64,000 bases of DNA from positions 1-64,000 of the forward strand of contig NZ_CADFEJ010000009.1 in the NCBI RefSeq assembly GCF_902833055.1. Direction: 5' to 3'. Under the pieces are notes generated by a model. It ran no database searches and had not been told where the DNA came from. It saw only the letters and a list, made by a program, of their open reading frames with translations. The position numbers and the translations under genes are program-made. Positions 38,416 to 48,538 of this stretch are shown here, piece by piece (position 1 is the stretch's first letter; every line of letters begins with the position of its first letter). The DNA is from Burkholderia territorii (lineage in GTDB: Bacteria > Pseudomonadota > Gammaproteobacteria > Burkholderiales > Burkholderiaceae).

Positions 38416-38442
38416 GCGGGGCGGCGCGTCGCGCGGCCCCGC
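38416..38442. repeat. GC-rich hairpin between phnS and phnT
   Basis: GCGGGGC (38416-38422) pairs with GCCCCGC (38436-38442) in the 111-bp phnS-phnT gap. Without a T run it may act as an attenuating or mRNA-stabilising element that lets the binding protein be made in excess over the transporter. Confidence 0.5.
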
Positions 38443-38467
38443 CGCCGGTTGCGGCGTTACCGCCGGG

Positions 38468-39523
38468 TCATTGCTGCGCCTTCGCTCCGTAGCGCTTCTG
38501 CCAGGTCTCGAGGATCGACTGGCGGTTCTTCGCGGACCACACGAAGTCGTTCTTCACGAGCAGGTCCGCATAGTTGTCGGGAATGCCGGCCAGCTTGCGC
38601 GCGACGCCCGGGTACGCGACGATCGCCCACCACCGCGCGGTGATCTGGTTCGCTTCCTTGCTCGCCATGAAATCGGCGAGCTTCTTCGCGGCATCGGGCT
38701 GCTTCGTCGTCTTCATGATCGCCGTGCCTTCCATGTCCCAGCCGAGCCCTTCCTTCGGGAACACCAGATCGATCGGCGCGCCCTGCGACCGCAATTCGTG
38801 GCCGCGGAACTCGAACGAGATGCCGATCGGGAACTCGCCGGTGCCGGCGAGCGTGCACGGCTTCGAGCCCGAGTGCACGTACTGCGCGACGTTCTTGTCG
38901 AGCGCGTCCATGAATTTCCAGCCGCGGTCCTCGCCGAAGGTCTGCAGCCATGCGGTGACGTCGAGATAGCCGGTGCCCGACGACACCGGGCTCGGCATCA
39001 CGATCGCGCCTTTGTAGACCGGTTTCGTCAGGTCTTCCCACGACGTCGGCTTCGGAATGTTCTTCGCCTGCGCGGCGACGCGGTTGTAGCAGATCGTCGC
39101 GCCCCACACGTCCATGCCGACCCAGTGCGGCGGCGTGTTCGCGTCGCTGTACTTGCGCGTGAGCTGGTCGAAACCCTTCGGCGCGTACGGCATCAGCATC
39201 CCCTGCAGATCGAGCAGCGTGAGGCTCGATGCGGCGAGGCCGAGCACGACGTCCGCGCGCGGGTTGTTCTTTTCCGCGAGCAGCTTCGCGGTGACCGAGC
39301 CGGTCGAGTCGCGCACCCAGCGGATCTCGATGTCGGGGTTCGCCTTCTCGAATGCGTCCTTGTAGGGCTTCATCGCCTCGTCCTCCAGCGCGGTGTAGAC
39401 GAGCAGCGGCGTCTTCGCATGCGCCGCCTGCGCGGCGCCGAGCGCGACCGCGACGGCCAGCGCGACGCGCGCCGCACCCGTCGCCCATGCATTCAAACGC
39501 TTCTGTACCGGCACTTCGTTCAT
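38468..39523 (-). CDS. phnS: 2-AEP ABC transporter, periplasmic binding protein
   Basis: This gene encodes 351 residues from the ATG at 39523, with AGGGG upstream. A Sec signal peptide ends at AAQAAHA near residue 36. The mature part follows the iron/phosphonate class of binding proteins: KTPLLVYTALEDEAMKPYKDAFEKANPDIEI, WVRDSTGSVTAKLLAEKNNPRADV and PSPVSSGTGYLDVTAWLQ. It delivers 2-aminoethylphosphonate to the permease. It is the first gene of the minus-strand operon, driven by the promoter at 39627-39655. Confidence 0.92.
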   Translation of the reverse strand: MNEVPVQKRLNAWATGAARVALAVAVALGAAQAAHAKTPLLVYTALEDEAMKPYKDAFEKANPDIEIRWVRDSTGSVTAKLLAEKNNPRADVVLGLAASSLTLLDLQGMLMPYAPKGFDQLTRKYSDANTPPHWVGMDVWGATICYNRVAAQAKNIPKPTSWEDLTKPVYKGAIVMPSPVSSGTGYLDVTAWLQTFGEDRGWKFMDALDKNVAQYVHSGSKPCTLAGTGEFPIGISFEFRGHELRSQGAPIDLVFPKEGLGWDMEGTAIMKTTKQPDAAKKLADFMASKEANQITARWWAIVAYPGVARKLAGIPDNYADLLVKNDFVWSAKNRQSILETWQKRYGAKAQQ

Positions 39524-39618
39524 CTTCAGACCCCTTGACTGTGGCGCCGCCGCTGCGGCGGATGAGTGGAGACCAGCCCTCTTGCTGCTACGTTGTTTTG
39601 CTTTCTGTTCTCTGCATG

Positions 39619-40969
<1,351 letters not shown>

Positions 40970-40996
40970 CGCGGACGCATCCGCGAGGGAGACATC

Positions 40997-42451
40997 ATGA
41001 ACGCCATTGCAGCATCGACGGAAGCCGGGACGGTTCATCGTGAAGCACTCCGAATCGATGGGGAAAGGATCCATCGCGACGCGGTGATCGAAGTGCGCAA
41101 TCCTTACGACGGATCACTTGTCGGCACCGTGCCGAAGGCGACACTCGACGACGTGCGGCGCGCATTCGCCGTCGCGCGCGCCTACCGGCCATCGCTCACG
41201 CGTCACGAGCGTGCGGCGATCCTGCGCCGCGCGGCCGACATCGTGCGCGCGCGCACGGCTGCGATCGCGGCGCTGATCACGGCCGAGGCCGGGTTGTGCA
41301 TCAAGGATTCGACGTACGAAGCCGGGCGCGTGGCCGACGTGCTCACGTTCGGCGCGGGCGAAGTGCTGAAGGACGACGGTCAGATCTTCTCGTGCGATCT
41401 GACGCCGCACGGCAAGAAGCGCCGCGTGTACACGCAGCGCGAACCGCTGCTCGGCGTGATCTCCGCGATCACGCCATTCAACCATCCGATGAACCAGGTC
41501 GCGCACAAGGTCGTGCCGTCGGTCGCGACCAACAACCGGATCGTCGTGAAGCCGTCGGAGAAGGTGCCGCTGTCGTGCTACCTGTTCGCGGACATCCTGT
41601 ACGAAGCCGGCCTGCCGCCGCAGATGCTGCAGGTGATCACCGGCGATCCGAAGGAAATCGCGGACGAGCTGATCACGAACCCGGCGATCGACCTGATCAC
41701 GTTCACCGGCGGCGTGTCGATCGGCAAGTCGATCGCGTCGCGGATGGGCTACCGGCGCGCGGTGCTCGAACTCGGCGGCAACGATCCGATCATCGTGATG
41801 GAAGACGCCGATCTCGACGAGGCGAGCACGCTCGCCGTGTCGGGCTCGTACAAGAACTCCGGGCAGCGTTGCACCGCGATCAAGCGCATGCTCGTGCACG
41901 AGGCGGTGGCCGATCGCTTCACCGAGCTGGTCGTCGAGAAAACCCGCGCGTGGACGTACGGAAATCCGGCCGATCCGTCGGTCGACATGGGCACCGTGAT
42001 CGATGAAGCGGCCGCGAAATTCTGCGAGCAACAGGTGAACGATGCGATTGCGCGCGGTGCGCGGCTCCTGGTCGGCAACGTGCGCGACGGTGCGCTGTAT
42101 TCGCCGACGGTCGTCGATCGCGTGACGCCCGACATGCCGCTCGTGAAGTACGAGACGTTCGGGCCCGTGTCGCCGATCATGCACTTTCGCGACATCGACG
42201 AGGCGATCCGGATGTCGAACAGCACCGACTATGCGTTGTCGTCGTCGGTCTGCACGAACCGCTTCGACAACATCACGCGCTTCATCACGGAGCTCGAGGT
42301 CGGCAGCGTGAACGTGCGCGAGGTGCCGGGCTACCGGCTCGAACTCACACCGTTCGGCGGCGTGAAGGATTCGGGTCTCGGCTACAAGGAGGGCGTGCAG
42401 GAGGCGATGAAGAGCTTCACGAACACGAAGACCTATTCGCTGCCGTGGTAA
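40997..42451 (+). CDS. phnY: Phosphonoacetaldehyde dehydrogenase
   Basis: This gene encodes 484 residues of the aldehyde dehydrogenase superfamily, with a ribosome binding site (GGGAG) before the ATG at 40997. Motifs: ITPFNHPMNQVAHKV, FTGGVSIGKSIA near the cofactor site, LELGGNDPIIV with the general base Glu, and the catalytic Cys in NSGQRCTAI. PhnY oxidises phosphonoacetaldehyde to phosphonoacetate with NAD(P)+, linking PhnW and PhnA. It is the last gene of the plus-strand operon; a terminator follows. Confidence 0.94.
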   Translation: MNAIAASTEAGTVHREALRIDGERIHRDAVIEVRNPYDGSLVGTVPKATLDDVRRAFAVARAYRPSLTRHERAAILRRAADIVRARTAAIAALITAEAGLCIKDSTYEAGRVADVLTFGAGEVLKDDGQIFSCDLTPHGKKRRVYTQREPLLGVISAITPFNHPMNQVAHKVVPSVATNNRIVVKPSEKVPLSCYLFADILYEAGLPPQMLQVITGDPKEIADELITNPAIDLITFTGGVSIGKSIASRMGYRRAVLELGGNDPIIVMEDADLDEASTLAVSGSYKNSGQRCTAIKRMLVHEAVADRFTELVVEKTRAWTYGNPADPSVDMGTVIDEAAAKFCEQQVNDAIARGARLLVGNVRDGALYSPTVVDRVTPDMPLVKYETFGPVSPIMHFRDIDEAIRMSNSTDYALSSSVCTNRFDNITRFITELEVGSVNVREVPGYRLELTPFGGVKDSGLGYKEGVQEAMKSFTNTKTYSLPW

Positions 42452-42472
42452 GCGGCATGTAACGTGCCCGCG

Positions 42473-42507
42473 CCCGCACCGGCTTCGCGGCCGGTGCGGG
42501 TGTTATT
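42473..42507 (+). terminator. phnAY terminator
   Basis: CCCGCACCGG (42473-42482) pairs with CCGGTGCGGG (42491-42500), followed by TGTTATT. The stem is strong and the T stretch is imperfect. It lies 22 bp after the phnY stop. Confidence 0.75.
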
Positions 42508-42688
42508 CGTTCCGCGCATTCGTCGGGTGGTCGCGCAGGCGGCGGTGTTTGTCGCGGATGGCCGTGCCGGCGCGGCCGGTGCATCGCGCGAGTTGTTCGG
42601 GCGACCGCGCGAGCCGCGAACTGCGTCGCGATGCCCGCGCAGAGCGTGCCGGTAATCCTACGGCCACACGACATGGCTGCGTGGGCGA

Positions 42689-43504
42689 TCAATCCGGTCG
42701 GTGGCCGTCGAGCACGGCGGCGACGATCGCTTCCGGCGCATCTTCCTGAACGAGGTGGCCCGCACGCGGCACGCGGATCAGTCTGCCGCCCGCGATGCGA
42801 TCGGCGAGGGCTTGCCCCTGTTCCAGCGGAATCCACGCATCGTCCTCGCCCCACACGATGCGCACCGGGAAGTCCGGCGGCGCATAGCGTGCCTCGGCTT
42901 CCTCGATGTAACGCTGGCGCATCTGCGCGATCTGTCGATAGAAAGCCGGCTGGCCGGCCGGCGTGAGCCATGGCGAGCGATAGATCGACAGCGCGTCGTC
43001 GCTCAACGGTTGTGCGACGGCATTGCCGATATAGGCCGACACGAGCGCATGGTGCGCATACGCCGGCAGCCCGGCGAACGCGGCTTCGTGTTGCGCGACG
43101 TGCCGCACGAACGGCGAGCCTTGCGGCGCGATCGCGACCGGGTTCACGAGCGTCAGGTCCGAATACGCGATGCCGTCGAGGAAGTGCGCGCGCAGCACGG
43201 TCGCCGCGCCGTAATCGTGCGCAAGCACGCGCGGGCGGGAAATATTCCATTCATCGAGCAGGGCGCCGAACAGCACGTTCTGCCGGCCGAGCGAGACGTC
43301 CGCGTCGGGCATGTCCGACGCGCCGTAGCCGAGCAGGTCGTAGAAGAACACGCGATGGCGCCGCGCGAGCCACGGCGCGATCCGACGCCACACCTGCGAC
43401 GAAAACGGCGTGCCATGCACGAGCACGAGCGGCGGCCCTTCGCCGAGCGTGCCCCATGCGATCCGGTGACCGTCGAAAACGAAGCGATTCGCGAGATCGA
43501 GCAT
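42689..43504 (-). CDS. Alpha/beta hydrolase (haloalkane dehalogenase/epoxide hydrolase-like)
   Basis: This gene encodes 271 residues. Family marks: oxyanion loop LVHGTPFSSQVW, nucleophile elbow LAHDYGAATV, in which an Asp takes the place of the Ser of lipases, an acid in WGEDDAWIP, and the general base His in PRAGHLVQED. The Asp nucleophile groups it with epoxide hydrolases and haloalkane dehalogenases. It is divergent from the CGNR regulator gene, with a 9-bp-arm inverted repeat in the 81-bp control region, so it is probably that regulator's target. Substrate unknown. Confidence 0.85.
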   Translation of the reverse strand: MLDLANRFVFDGHRIAWGTLGEGPPLVLVHGTPFSSQVWRRIAPWLARRHRVFFYDLLGYGASDMPDADVSLGRQNVLFGALLDEWNISRPRVLAHDYGAATVLRAHFLDGIAYSDLTLVNPVAIAPQGSPFVRHVAQHEAAFAGLPAYAHHALVSAYIGNAVAQPLSDDALSIYRSPWLTPAGQPAFYRQIAQMRQRYIEEAEARYAPPDFPVRIVWGEDDAWIPLEQGQALADRIAGGRLIRVPRAGHLVQEDAPEAIVAAVLDGHRPD

Positions 43505-43518
43505 CGGTGCCTCCGTGA

Positions 43519-43545
43519 TAACCTGTTTCGGTTGATAACAGGTTA
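43519..43545. promoter_or_regulatory. Inverted repeat operator between hydrolase and CGNR regulator
   Basis: TAACCTGTT (43519-43527) and AACAGGTTA (43537-43545) form a perfect 9-bp inverted repeat with a 9-bp spacer. It lies in the 81-bp region between two divergent start codons, the place expected for a shared operator bound by the adjacent CGNR protein. Confidence 0.65.
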
Positions 43546-43585
43546 CGCCTGTTCATCCGGATATGAAACCGATAGGTGGAAATAA

Positions 43586-44203
43586 ATGGTTACTCGACAT
43601 GAGCCGGCGCGACGGGCGCACGCGTGGAGCGCGGCCGATTTCGTCGGCGGTCATCCGGCGCTCGACTTCCTGAATACGGTGGCGGACACCGGCAAGACGC
43701 GCGACGAGGACAAACTCGTCGACTGGGCGGCCGTGCACGCATGGGCGGGCAAGTCGGGATTGCTGTCCCGGGCCGACCTGACGCGGTTCATGCGTCATAC
43801 CCGGCACGACGGCGCGGACGCGCTCGCCGCGCTGCACGATTTTCGCGAGGATGCATACGTGGCGCTCGCGCACCTGACGAGCGGCGGCGGTAGCGTCGGC
43901 ACCGGCGCGCGAGCGGTCGGCCGGCTCGCGGAGGCCATCCGCGATGCGATCGGGCGCAGTTCGCTCGACGCGGTCGATGGACGCTTCGCGTGGCGGCCCG
44001 ATGCGCGTGGCGTGTCGCGCTGGGTCGACGCGGCCGCGCTCGGCTTCGAGCATCTGCTGCGGGGCGACGACTTCGCGCGCGTGCGGCAGTGCGGTCGCTG
44101 CACGTGGTTCTTCGTCGACCGCGGCCGTGGCGTCGGGCGACGCTGGTGCGACATGCGCACGTGCGGGAATCGCGCGAAGGTGGCGGCGTTCAGGGAGCGG
44201 TGA
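43586..44203 (+). CDS. CGNR zinc finger / ABATE domain regulator
   Basis: This gene encodes 205 residues. An N-terminal ABATE (DUF1470) region includes FVGGHPALDFLNTVADTG, and the C-terminal CGNR zinc finger reads QCGRCTWFFVD, then GRRWCDMRTCGNRAKVAAFR with four Cys. Proteins of this type are putative stress-associated DNA-binding regulators. The gene is divergent from the hydrolase across a candidate operator, so autoregulation and control of the hydrolase are likely. Confidence 0.88.
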   Translation: MVTRHEPARRAHAWSAADFVGGHPALDFLNTVADTGKTRDEDKLVDWAAVHAWAGKSGLLSRADLTRFMRHTRHDGADALAALHDFREDAYVALAHLTSGGGSVGTGARAVGRLAEAIRDAIGRSSLDAVDGRFAWRPDARGVSRWVDAAALGFEHLLRGDDFARVRQCGRCTWFFVDRGRGVGRRWCDMRTCGNRAKVAAFRER

Positions 44204-44239
44204 GGCCGCGATGTCGACGGCCCGGCCACTGCGCGCTCG

Positions 44240-45148
44240 TCATTCAGCGAGTTCGTGCGGCCGGTGGTCGGGCCACAGCGCGCCGATGACGAACAGTCCG
44301 CCGACGAGGAACGGCGCGCCGATCGCGAACAGGATCGCCGTGAGCCCCCACCGGTCCCAGAACCGGTCGATGACCGCGCGCTCGGGTATGACGGGGTCGT
44401 ACAGCACGTTGACCACTTCGCCCTCGTACAGCCCGGGGCGCGATGAAGCCGAGCCTTGCGCGAACGTGACCGGGCGGCCGCTGTCGGTCGTGAACGCGAT
44501 GGTTGCCGAATAGAGCGGCGACGTGCGTGTGCGGGACGATTGTGCGGATTCGTTGATCTCGACGACGTGGCCGGTCGAATGCGCGTAATGACGCGCGATC
44601 TGCCACTGGCGCAGCCCGGCCGCGCCGGCGCCGGCCAGGAAGCCGGTGCCGATCACGATCGGCATCAGCGCGATCGCGATGTTCCAGCGGCGCCGGCCCG
44701 GCTTGCCGCCGCCCGGCGCGGGCAGCGAGTCGGCTTGCCTGCCGCGTTGCCCGTTCGCGTACAGCAGGCTGCCGATCGCAAGTGACGCGACCGCGAGCAG
44801 TGCCGGCACTGCGACGGGAAGCCAGCGCTGCGTGAAATCGTCGATCAGCGCGGGTCGATCCGGATGGTCCGGATCGACCAGCACGTCCACGCTTTCGCCG
44901 ATGTCGTACGCCGGGACCACCGATGCGGTATTGCCGGCGACTTCCCGGCGGCGGCCGTCGTTCGCGAGATAGGCGACGATCGGCCGATATCCACGCATCG
45001 CGTCGCTGTCCTGCACGATGCGCACGACGGTGCCCGGCGCCCGGACCAACCCGCCCACCGCATGGTTCGCGGTGACGGCGAGCATCGCCGCGACCACGAG
45101 CAGCGCGATGCCGAGCGCGAGTGCGACGAGCGCGTCCTTACGTGGCAT
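44240..45148 (-). CDS. DUF3592 membrane protein
   Basis: This gene encodes 302 residues from the ATG at 45148. It has four or more membrane segments arranged as two similar halves: an N-terminal segment near 8-28, a pair near 125-150 and 165-190, and a C-terminal segment near 265-290. Each soluble half has the DUF3592 pattern, with VDVLVDPDHPDRPALID and VNVLYDPVIPERAVIDRF as repeats of the same motif, so the gene is an internal duplication. A longer upstream reading lacks support. The function is unknown. Confidence 0.75.
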   Translation of the reverse strand: MPRKDALVALALGIALLVVAAMLAVTANHAVGGLVRAPGTVVRIVQDSDAMRGYRPIVAYLANDGRRREVAGNTASVVPAYDIGESVDVLVDPDHPDRPALIDDFTQRWLPVAVPALLAVASLAIGSLLYANGQRGRQADSLPAPGGGKPGRRRWNIAIALMPIVIGTGFLAGAGAAGLRQWQIARHYAHSTGHVVEINESAQSSRTRTSPLYSATIAFTTDSGRPVTFAQGSASSRPGLYEGEVVNVLYDPVIPERAVIDRFWDRWGLTAILFAIGAPFLVGGLFVIGALWPDHRPHELAE

Positions 45149-45452
45149 GACCGGATCCGCGGCGTGCGTCGTGCGATGCGGCCGGATGCGATCGGAGGCG
45201 TGGCGCGACTCGACGCGCGCGCCGCTGTCGGCGTGACCATGCCCTCTGAATGGTCGCGTCTCGCTCACATGATTCCATGTCTGACGTCCCATGCTCTCTC
45301 AGTGCCGGCGGCGATACGGCGTTCGCCGTGCCGGTCGTGTGATAATTTTGTCGGACGATTCTAGCGGAAAGTATCGGCGGCGAGGCATGTATGTAATTGC
45401 ATGCCGTGATGCAGCGAGTCGGGCGGGCGCGTGAATCGCGGCGCCGAAATGG
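45149..45452. other. Intergenic region upstream of DUF3592 gene
   Basis: No gene was found in these 304 bases. It should contain the promoter of the DUF3592 gene, but I found no convincing boxes. Confidence 0.35.
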
Positions 45453-45486
45453 AAAAAGGCCGGTCAGCTTGCGCTGACCGGCCTTT
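45453..45486 (-). terminator. tRNA-Lys terminator
   Basis: AAAGGCCGGTCAGC (45455-45468) pairs perfectly with GCTGACCGGCCTTT (45473-45486), a 14-bp stem with a 4-nt loop. On the minus strand it ends in a T run (A at 45453-45457) and lies 8 bp past the tRNA 3' end. Confidence 0.9.
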
Positions 45487-45494
45487 GGAATTCC

Positions 45495-45570
45495 TGGTGG
45501 GGCGTGAGTGACTCGAACACTCGACCTACGGATTAAGAGTCCGCTGCTCTACCAACTGAGCTAACGCCCC
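45495..45570 (-). tRNA. tRNA-Lys (anticodon CUU)
   Basis: A 76-nt cloverleaf with encoded CCA end: acceptor GGGGCGT / ACGCCCC, D arm GCTC / GAGC, anticodon arm GCGGA / TCCGT with loop CTCTTAA (anticodon CUU, reading AAG), and T arm GAGTG / CACTC with TTCGAGT. All stems pair, with one G-U pair at the base of the anticodon stem. Confidence 0.97.
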
Positions 45571-45761
45571 CAACAGAAGAAAGATTATGCATGGGTATTT
45601 CGGTCTTGGCAAGCCCTTTCTGCAAATTTCCTGAAAATACTTGGTCACGGCCCCGCCGGCCCTGCGTGCGGTAGCGAGCGATCGCAGTTGGCGCGCTCCC
45701 GGTATGATGACGTCCACATCTGTTGCGCGGCGGTCGCGCAACATTCTCTGGACTTCCGAAG

Positions 45762-46166
45762 ATGGACGAAAACGCAGTCCGCGAATTGCTGGATCGCCTG
45801 CTGGCCCCGTGGGTCCGCTCGCTCGGTCTGGTCCCCGTATCGATCGGCGACGACAGCGTCACGATGCGCCTGCCGTTTTCCGGCGAATTCCGTCATTCGG
45901 GCGGCATCATCTGCGGGCAGGTGTTCACGGCCGCGGCGGACACCGCGATGGTGGTCGCGATCTCGGCCGCGCTCGGCGAGTTCCGGCCGATGACCACCGT
46001 ATCGCTGAACACGAATTTCATGCGCCCGGTGCGCAAGGGCGACGTGCTCGTCACCGCGCGCGTGCTGCGGATGGGCCGCAACCTGGTGTTCGGCGAAGTC
46101 GAGCTGTTCGACGAGGACGGCAAGATGGCCGTCCATGCGACGTCGACCTACGCGCTCGTCGGCTGA
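45762..46166 (+). CDS. PaaI-type hotdog-fold thioesterase
   Basis: This gene encodes 134 residues from the ATG at 45762; a 13-residue longer reading is open but less likely. The hotdog pattern is seen in FRHSGGIICGQVFTAAADTAMVV, where HSGGIICG occupies the HGG-type substrate loop, and in MTTVSLNTNFMRPVRKGDVLVTARVL. It likely hydrolyses acyl-CoA thioesters. The patatin-like gene starts 9 bp downstream, which suggests an operon in lipid or acyl-CoA turnover. Confidence 0.85.
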   Translation: MDENAVRELLDRLLAPWVRSLGLVPVSIGDDSVTMRLPFSGEFRHSGGIICGQVFTAAADTAMVVAISAALGEFRPMTTVSLNTNFMRPVRKGDVLVTARVLRMGRNLVFGEVELFDEDGKMAVHATSTYALVG

Positions 46167-46174
46167 GCGCCGCG

Positions 46175-47041
46175 ATGTTCGACCAGATCGTATTCGCGGG
46201 CGGCGGCAATCGCTGCTGGTGGCAGGCCGGCTTCTGGGACGTTGCCCGGCCGGCGCTCGGCTTGCGTCCGCGCGTGATCGCCGGCATCTCGGCCGGCGCG
46301 GCCACCGCCTGCATGCTGTATACACGCGACGCCGCGTGGGTGATGCGCTATTACGAGGAAGCGCTGCGCCACAACCGCAAGAACGCGTACTGGGGCAACC
46401 TGTTCGGGCGCGAGCCGGTGTTTCCGCATTACCGGATCTATCGTCAGGCGCTGCTCGACATCTATGGCGAGCCGTTCGCGAAGCTCGCCGACGCGCCGGA
46501 GATCCGCATCGGCGTGTCGCACGTGCCGCGCTGGCTCGGCGCGCGCAGCGCGGTCGCGGCGGGCCTCGTCGCATACAACATCGAAAAATACGTGCGCAAG
46601 ACGCTGCACCCGACGCTCGGGCGCAGGCTCGGCTTCCGGCCCGAGTTCGTGCGCGCGCAAGCATGCGCGAGCGTCGAGGAACTCGCCGACCTGATCCTGC
46701 AGTCGTCGTGCACGCCGCCGTTCACGCCGGTGCTGCGCCGCGGCGGCCGGCCGGTGCTCGACGGCGGCATGGTCGACAACGTGCCGGTCGACGCGCTCGA
46801 CGCATCGCCGGGCGACGTGCTGGTGCTCGTCACGCGGCTGTATCCGCGCCCGCAAATGTTCACGGTCGCGCACGGCGACCAGCGACGGCTTTATGTGCAG
46901 CCGTCGAGCAAGGTGCCGATTTCGAGCTGGGATTACACGAGTCCGTCGCAGATGCTGCATGCGTACGACCTCGGGCGGCGCGACGGCGAGCATTTCCTCA
47001 CGCGCGTGGCCGCGATGACGGGCGGCCGCGTGGCTGCCTGA
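46175..47041 (+). CDS. Patatin-like phospholipase
   Basis: This gene encodes 288 residues from the ATG at 46175. The glycine-rich oxyanion site is FAGGGNRCWWQAG, the nucleophile serine is in GISAG, and the catalytic Asp is in DGGMVDNVP. These are the two conserved dyad elements of patatin. It is probably a cytosolic lipase or phospholipase; no signal peptide is seen. Its start is 9 bp after the thioesterase stop, so both are probably co-transcribed. Confidence 0.88.
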   Translation: MFDQIVFAGGGNRCWWQAGFWDVARPALGLRPRVIAGISAGAATACMLYTRDAAWVMRYYEEALRHNRKNAYWGNLFGREPVFPHYRIYRQALLDIYGEPFAKLADAPEIRIGVSHVPRWLGARSAVAAGLVAYNIEKYVRKTLHPTLGRRLGFRPEFVRAQACASVEELADLILQSSCTPPFTPVLRRGGRPVLDGGMVDNVPVDALDASPGDVLVLVTRLYPRPQMFTVAHGDQRRLYVQPSSKVPISSWDYTSPSQMLHAYDLGRRDGEHFLTRVAAMTGGRVAA

Positions 47042-47098
47042 GGGCGGAAAGGAAGAGCGGGGGCGGCGAAGCCGCGCGGCGAGCGCGGCCCGCTTCGG

Positions 47099-48112
47099 TC
47101 AGCGTACGCGGCGCGGCGTCAGCGCTTCCGGGTTGACGACGCTCGACAGGTCGCCCTGGTCGAACGCGAGGATGTTGCGGAACGCCGCGCTGAAGTAAAG
47201 CTCGTAGCTTTCGCGCTCGACGTAGCCGATGTGCGGCGTGCAGATCACGTTTTCCATGCGCAGCAGGCTGTAGCCCTGCAGGATCGGCTCGCTCTCGAAC
47301 ACGTCGATCGCGACCATCCCCGGACGGTTGTGCGACAGCGCGTTGACGAGCGCGTTTTCCTCGAGCAGCTCGGCGCGGCTCGTGTTGACGAGCAGCGACG
47401 TCGGCTTCATCCGCATCAGGTCTTCCTGCTTGACGATCCCGCGCGTGTCGTCGTGCAGGCGCAGGTGCAGCGACAGCACGTCGCTCTGCTCGAACAGCGC
47501 TTCGCGGCTGTCGGCGGCCGTGTAGCCGTCGGCGCGCGCGGCCTCGAGCGAATGCTCGCGGCCCCAGATCAGCACGTTCATCCCGAAGGCCTTGCCGTAA
47601 CCGGCGACCAGCCGGCCGATCTTGCCGTAGCCCCAGATGCCGAGCGTCTGGCCGCGCAGCACCTGGCCGAGACCGAAGTTCGGCGGCAGCGCCGACGTCT
47701 TCAGCCCCGACTGCTGCCACGCGCCCTGCTTCAGGTTCGCGACGTATTGCGGGATGCGGCGCTGGGCGGCCATCACGAGCGCCCAGGTCAGTTCGGCCGG
47801 TGCGATCGGCGACCCGGTGCCTTCGAGCACCGCGATGCCGCGGTCGGTACATGCGTCGAGGTCGATGTGGCTCGAGATACGGCCGGTCTGGCTGATCATC
47901 CGCAGGTTCGGCAGCTTGGCGAGCAATTGCGACGAAATCGGCGTGCGCTCGCGAATCAGCACGAGCGCCTCGACTTCCGCGAGACGGCTCGCGAGTTGCC
48001 CCAGGCCGCGTACCGTGTTGTTGAAGACCTTCACGTCGTGCTCGGCGAGCATCTCGAAGCAGTTCAGCTTGCGGACGGCGTCCTGGTAGTCGTCGAGGAT
48101 GGCAATTTTCAT
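47099..48112 (-). CDS. D-isomer-specific 2-hydroxyacid dehydrogenase
   Basis: This gene encodes 337 residues from the ATG at 48112; a longer frame is open upstream but has no family match. The NAD-binding motif is GIWGYGKIGRLVAGYGKAFG. The catalytic Arg is in NTSRAEL, the Glu near FESEP, and the His in CTPHIGY. Substrate can be a 2-hydroxy acid such as glycerate, lactate or phosphoglycerate. It is divergent from the LysR gene, which may regulate it. No serA hallmark (ACT domain) is present. Confidence 0.9.
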   Translation of the reverse strand: MKIAILDDYQDAVRKLNCFEMLAEHDVKVFNNTVRGLGQLASRLAEVEALVLIRERTPISSQLLAKLPNLRMISQTGRISSHIDLDACTDRGIAVLEGTGSPIAPAELTWALVMAAQRRIPQYVANLKQGAWQQSGLKTSALPPNFGLGQVLRGQTLGIWGYGKIGRLVAGYGKAFGMNVLIWGREHSLEAARADGYTAADSREALFEQSDVLSLHLRLHDDTRGIVKQEDLMRMKPTSLLVNTSRAELLEENALVNALSHNRPGMVAIDVFESEPILQGYSLLRMENVICTPHIGYVERESYELYFSAAFRNILAFDQGDLSSVVNPEALTPRRVR

Positions 48113-48538
48113 GATCAGCGGGAGTCGCGCGTTGAAAGCGGCAGTGGCGGCGGCGCACGTCGCGCACCCGTCCCGCCCGGCCGGGGCCGACATGATGCTA
48201 CGTCGGCGCACGGCGTGGGGTCTTTTTAACAGGTTGTTACGCTCCGCCGCAATCGGCGCTGGCCTGAGCCTGCGCCGCTTCCATCGGACGCGCCCGAGTG
48301 CGATGTTGTGTCGCATCAGACACGTCCTTTCTGATTCGGCCGCTTACCGGACGAGGTTCACCCAATTGTTGCTCCAATCAGAATAATTGGATCATCCATT
48401 CGCGATGACTGAGGATTTTTGACTATTTTTATCGTCAACCGGGGCCCTGTTGAGCAACTCTGCATCATTTCCGCTGTCGTAGGAGAATTACGCATTTGCT
48501 TCAACTTTTTGAAGTTGTAACAGCGGCAGGAGTCGTTT
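48113..48538. other. Divergent control region with LysR-type dyads
   Basis: No gene is seen here. The region separates a dehydrogenase from its divergent LysR gene. Clear dyads lie near 48362-48390 (see the next entry). Confidence 0.45.
48362..48390. promoter_or_regulatory. Candidate LysR operator half-sites
   Basis: Half-sites CCAATTG (48362-48368), CCAAT (48374-48378) and ATTGG (48386-48390) form two overlapping dyads, ATTG-N6-CAAT (48365-48378) and CCAAT-N7-ATTGG (48374-48390). LysR proteins bind spaced dyads of this kind. Confidence 0.45.
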
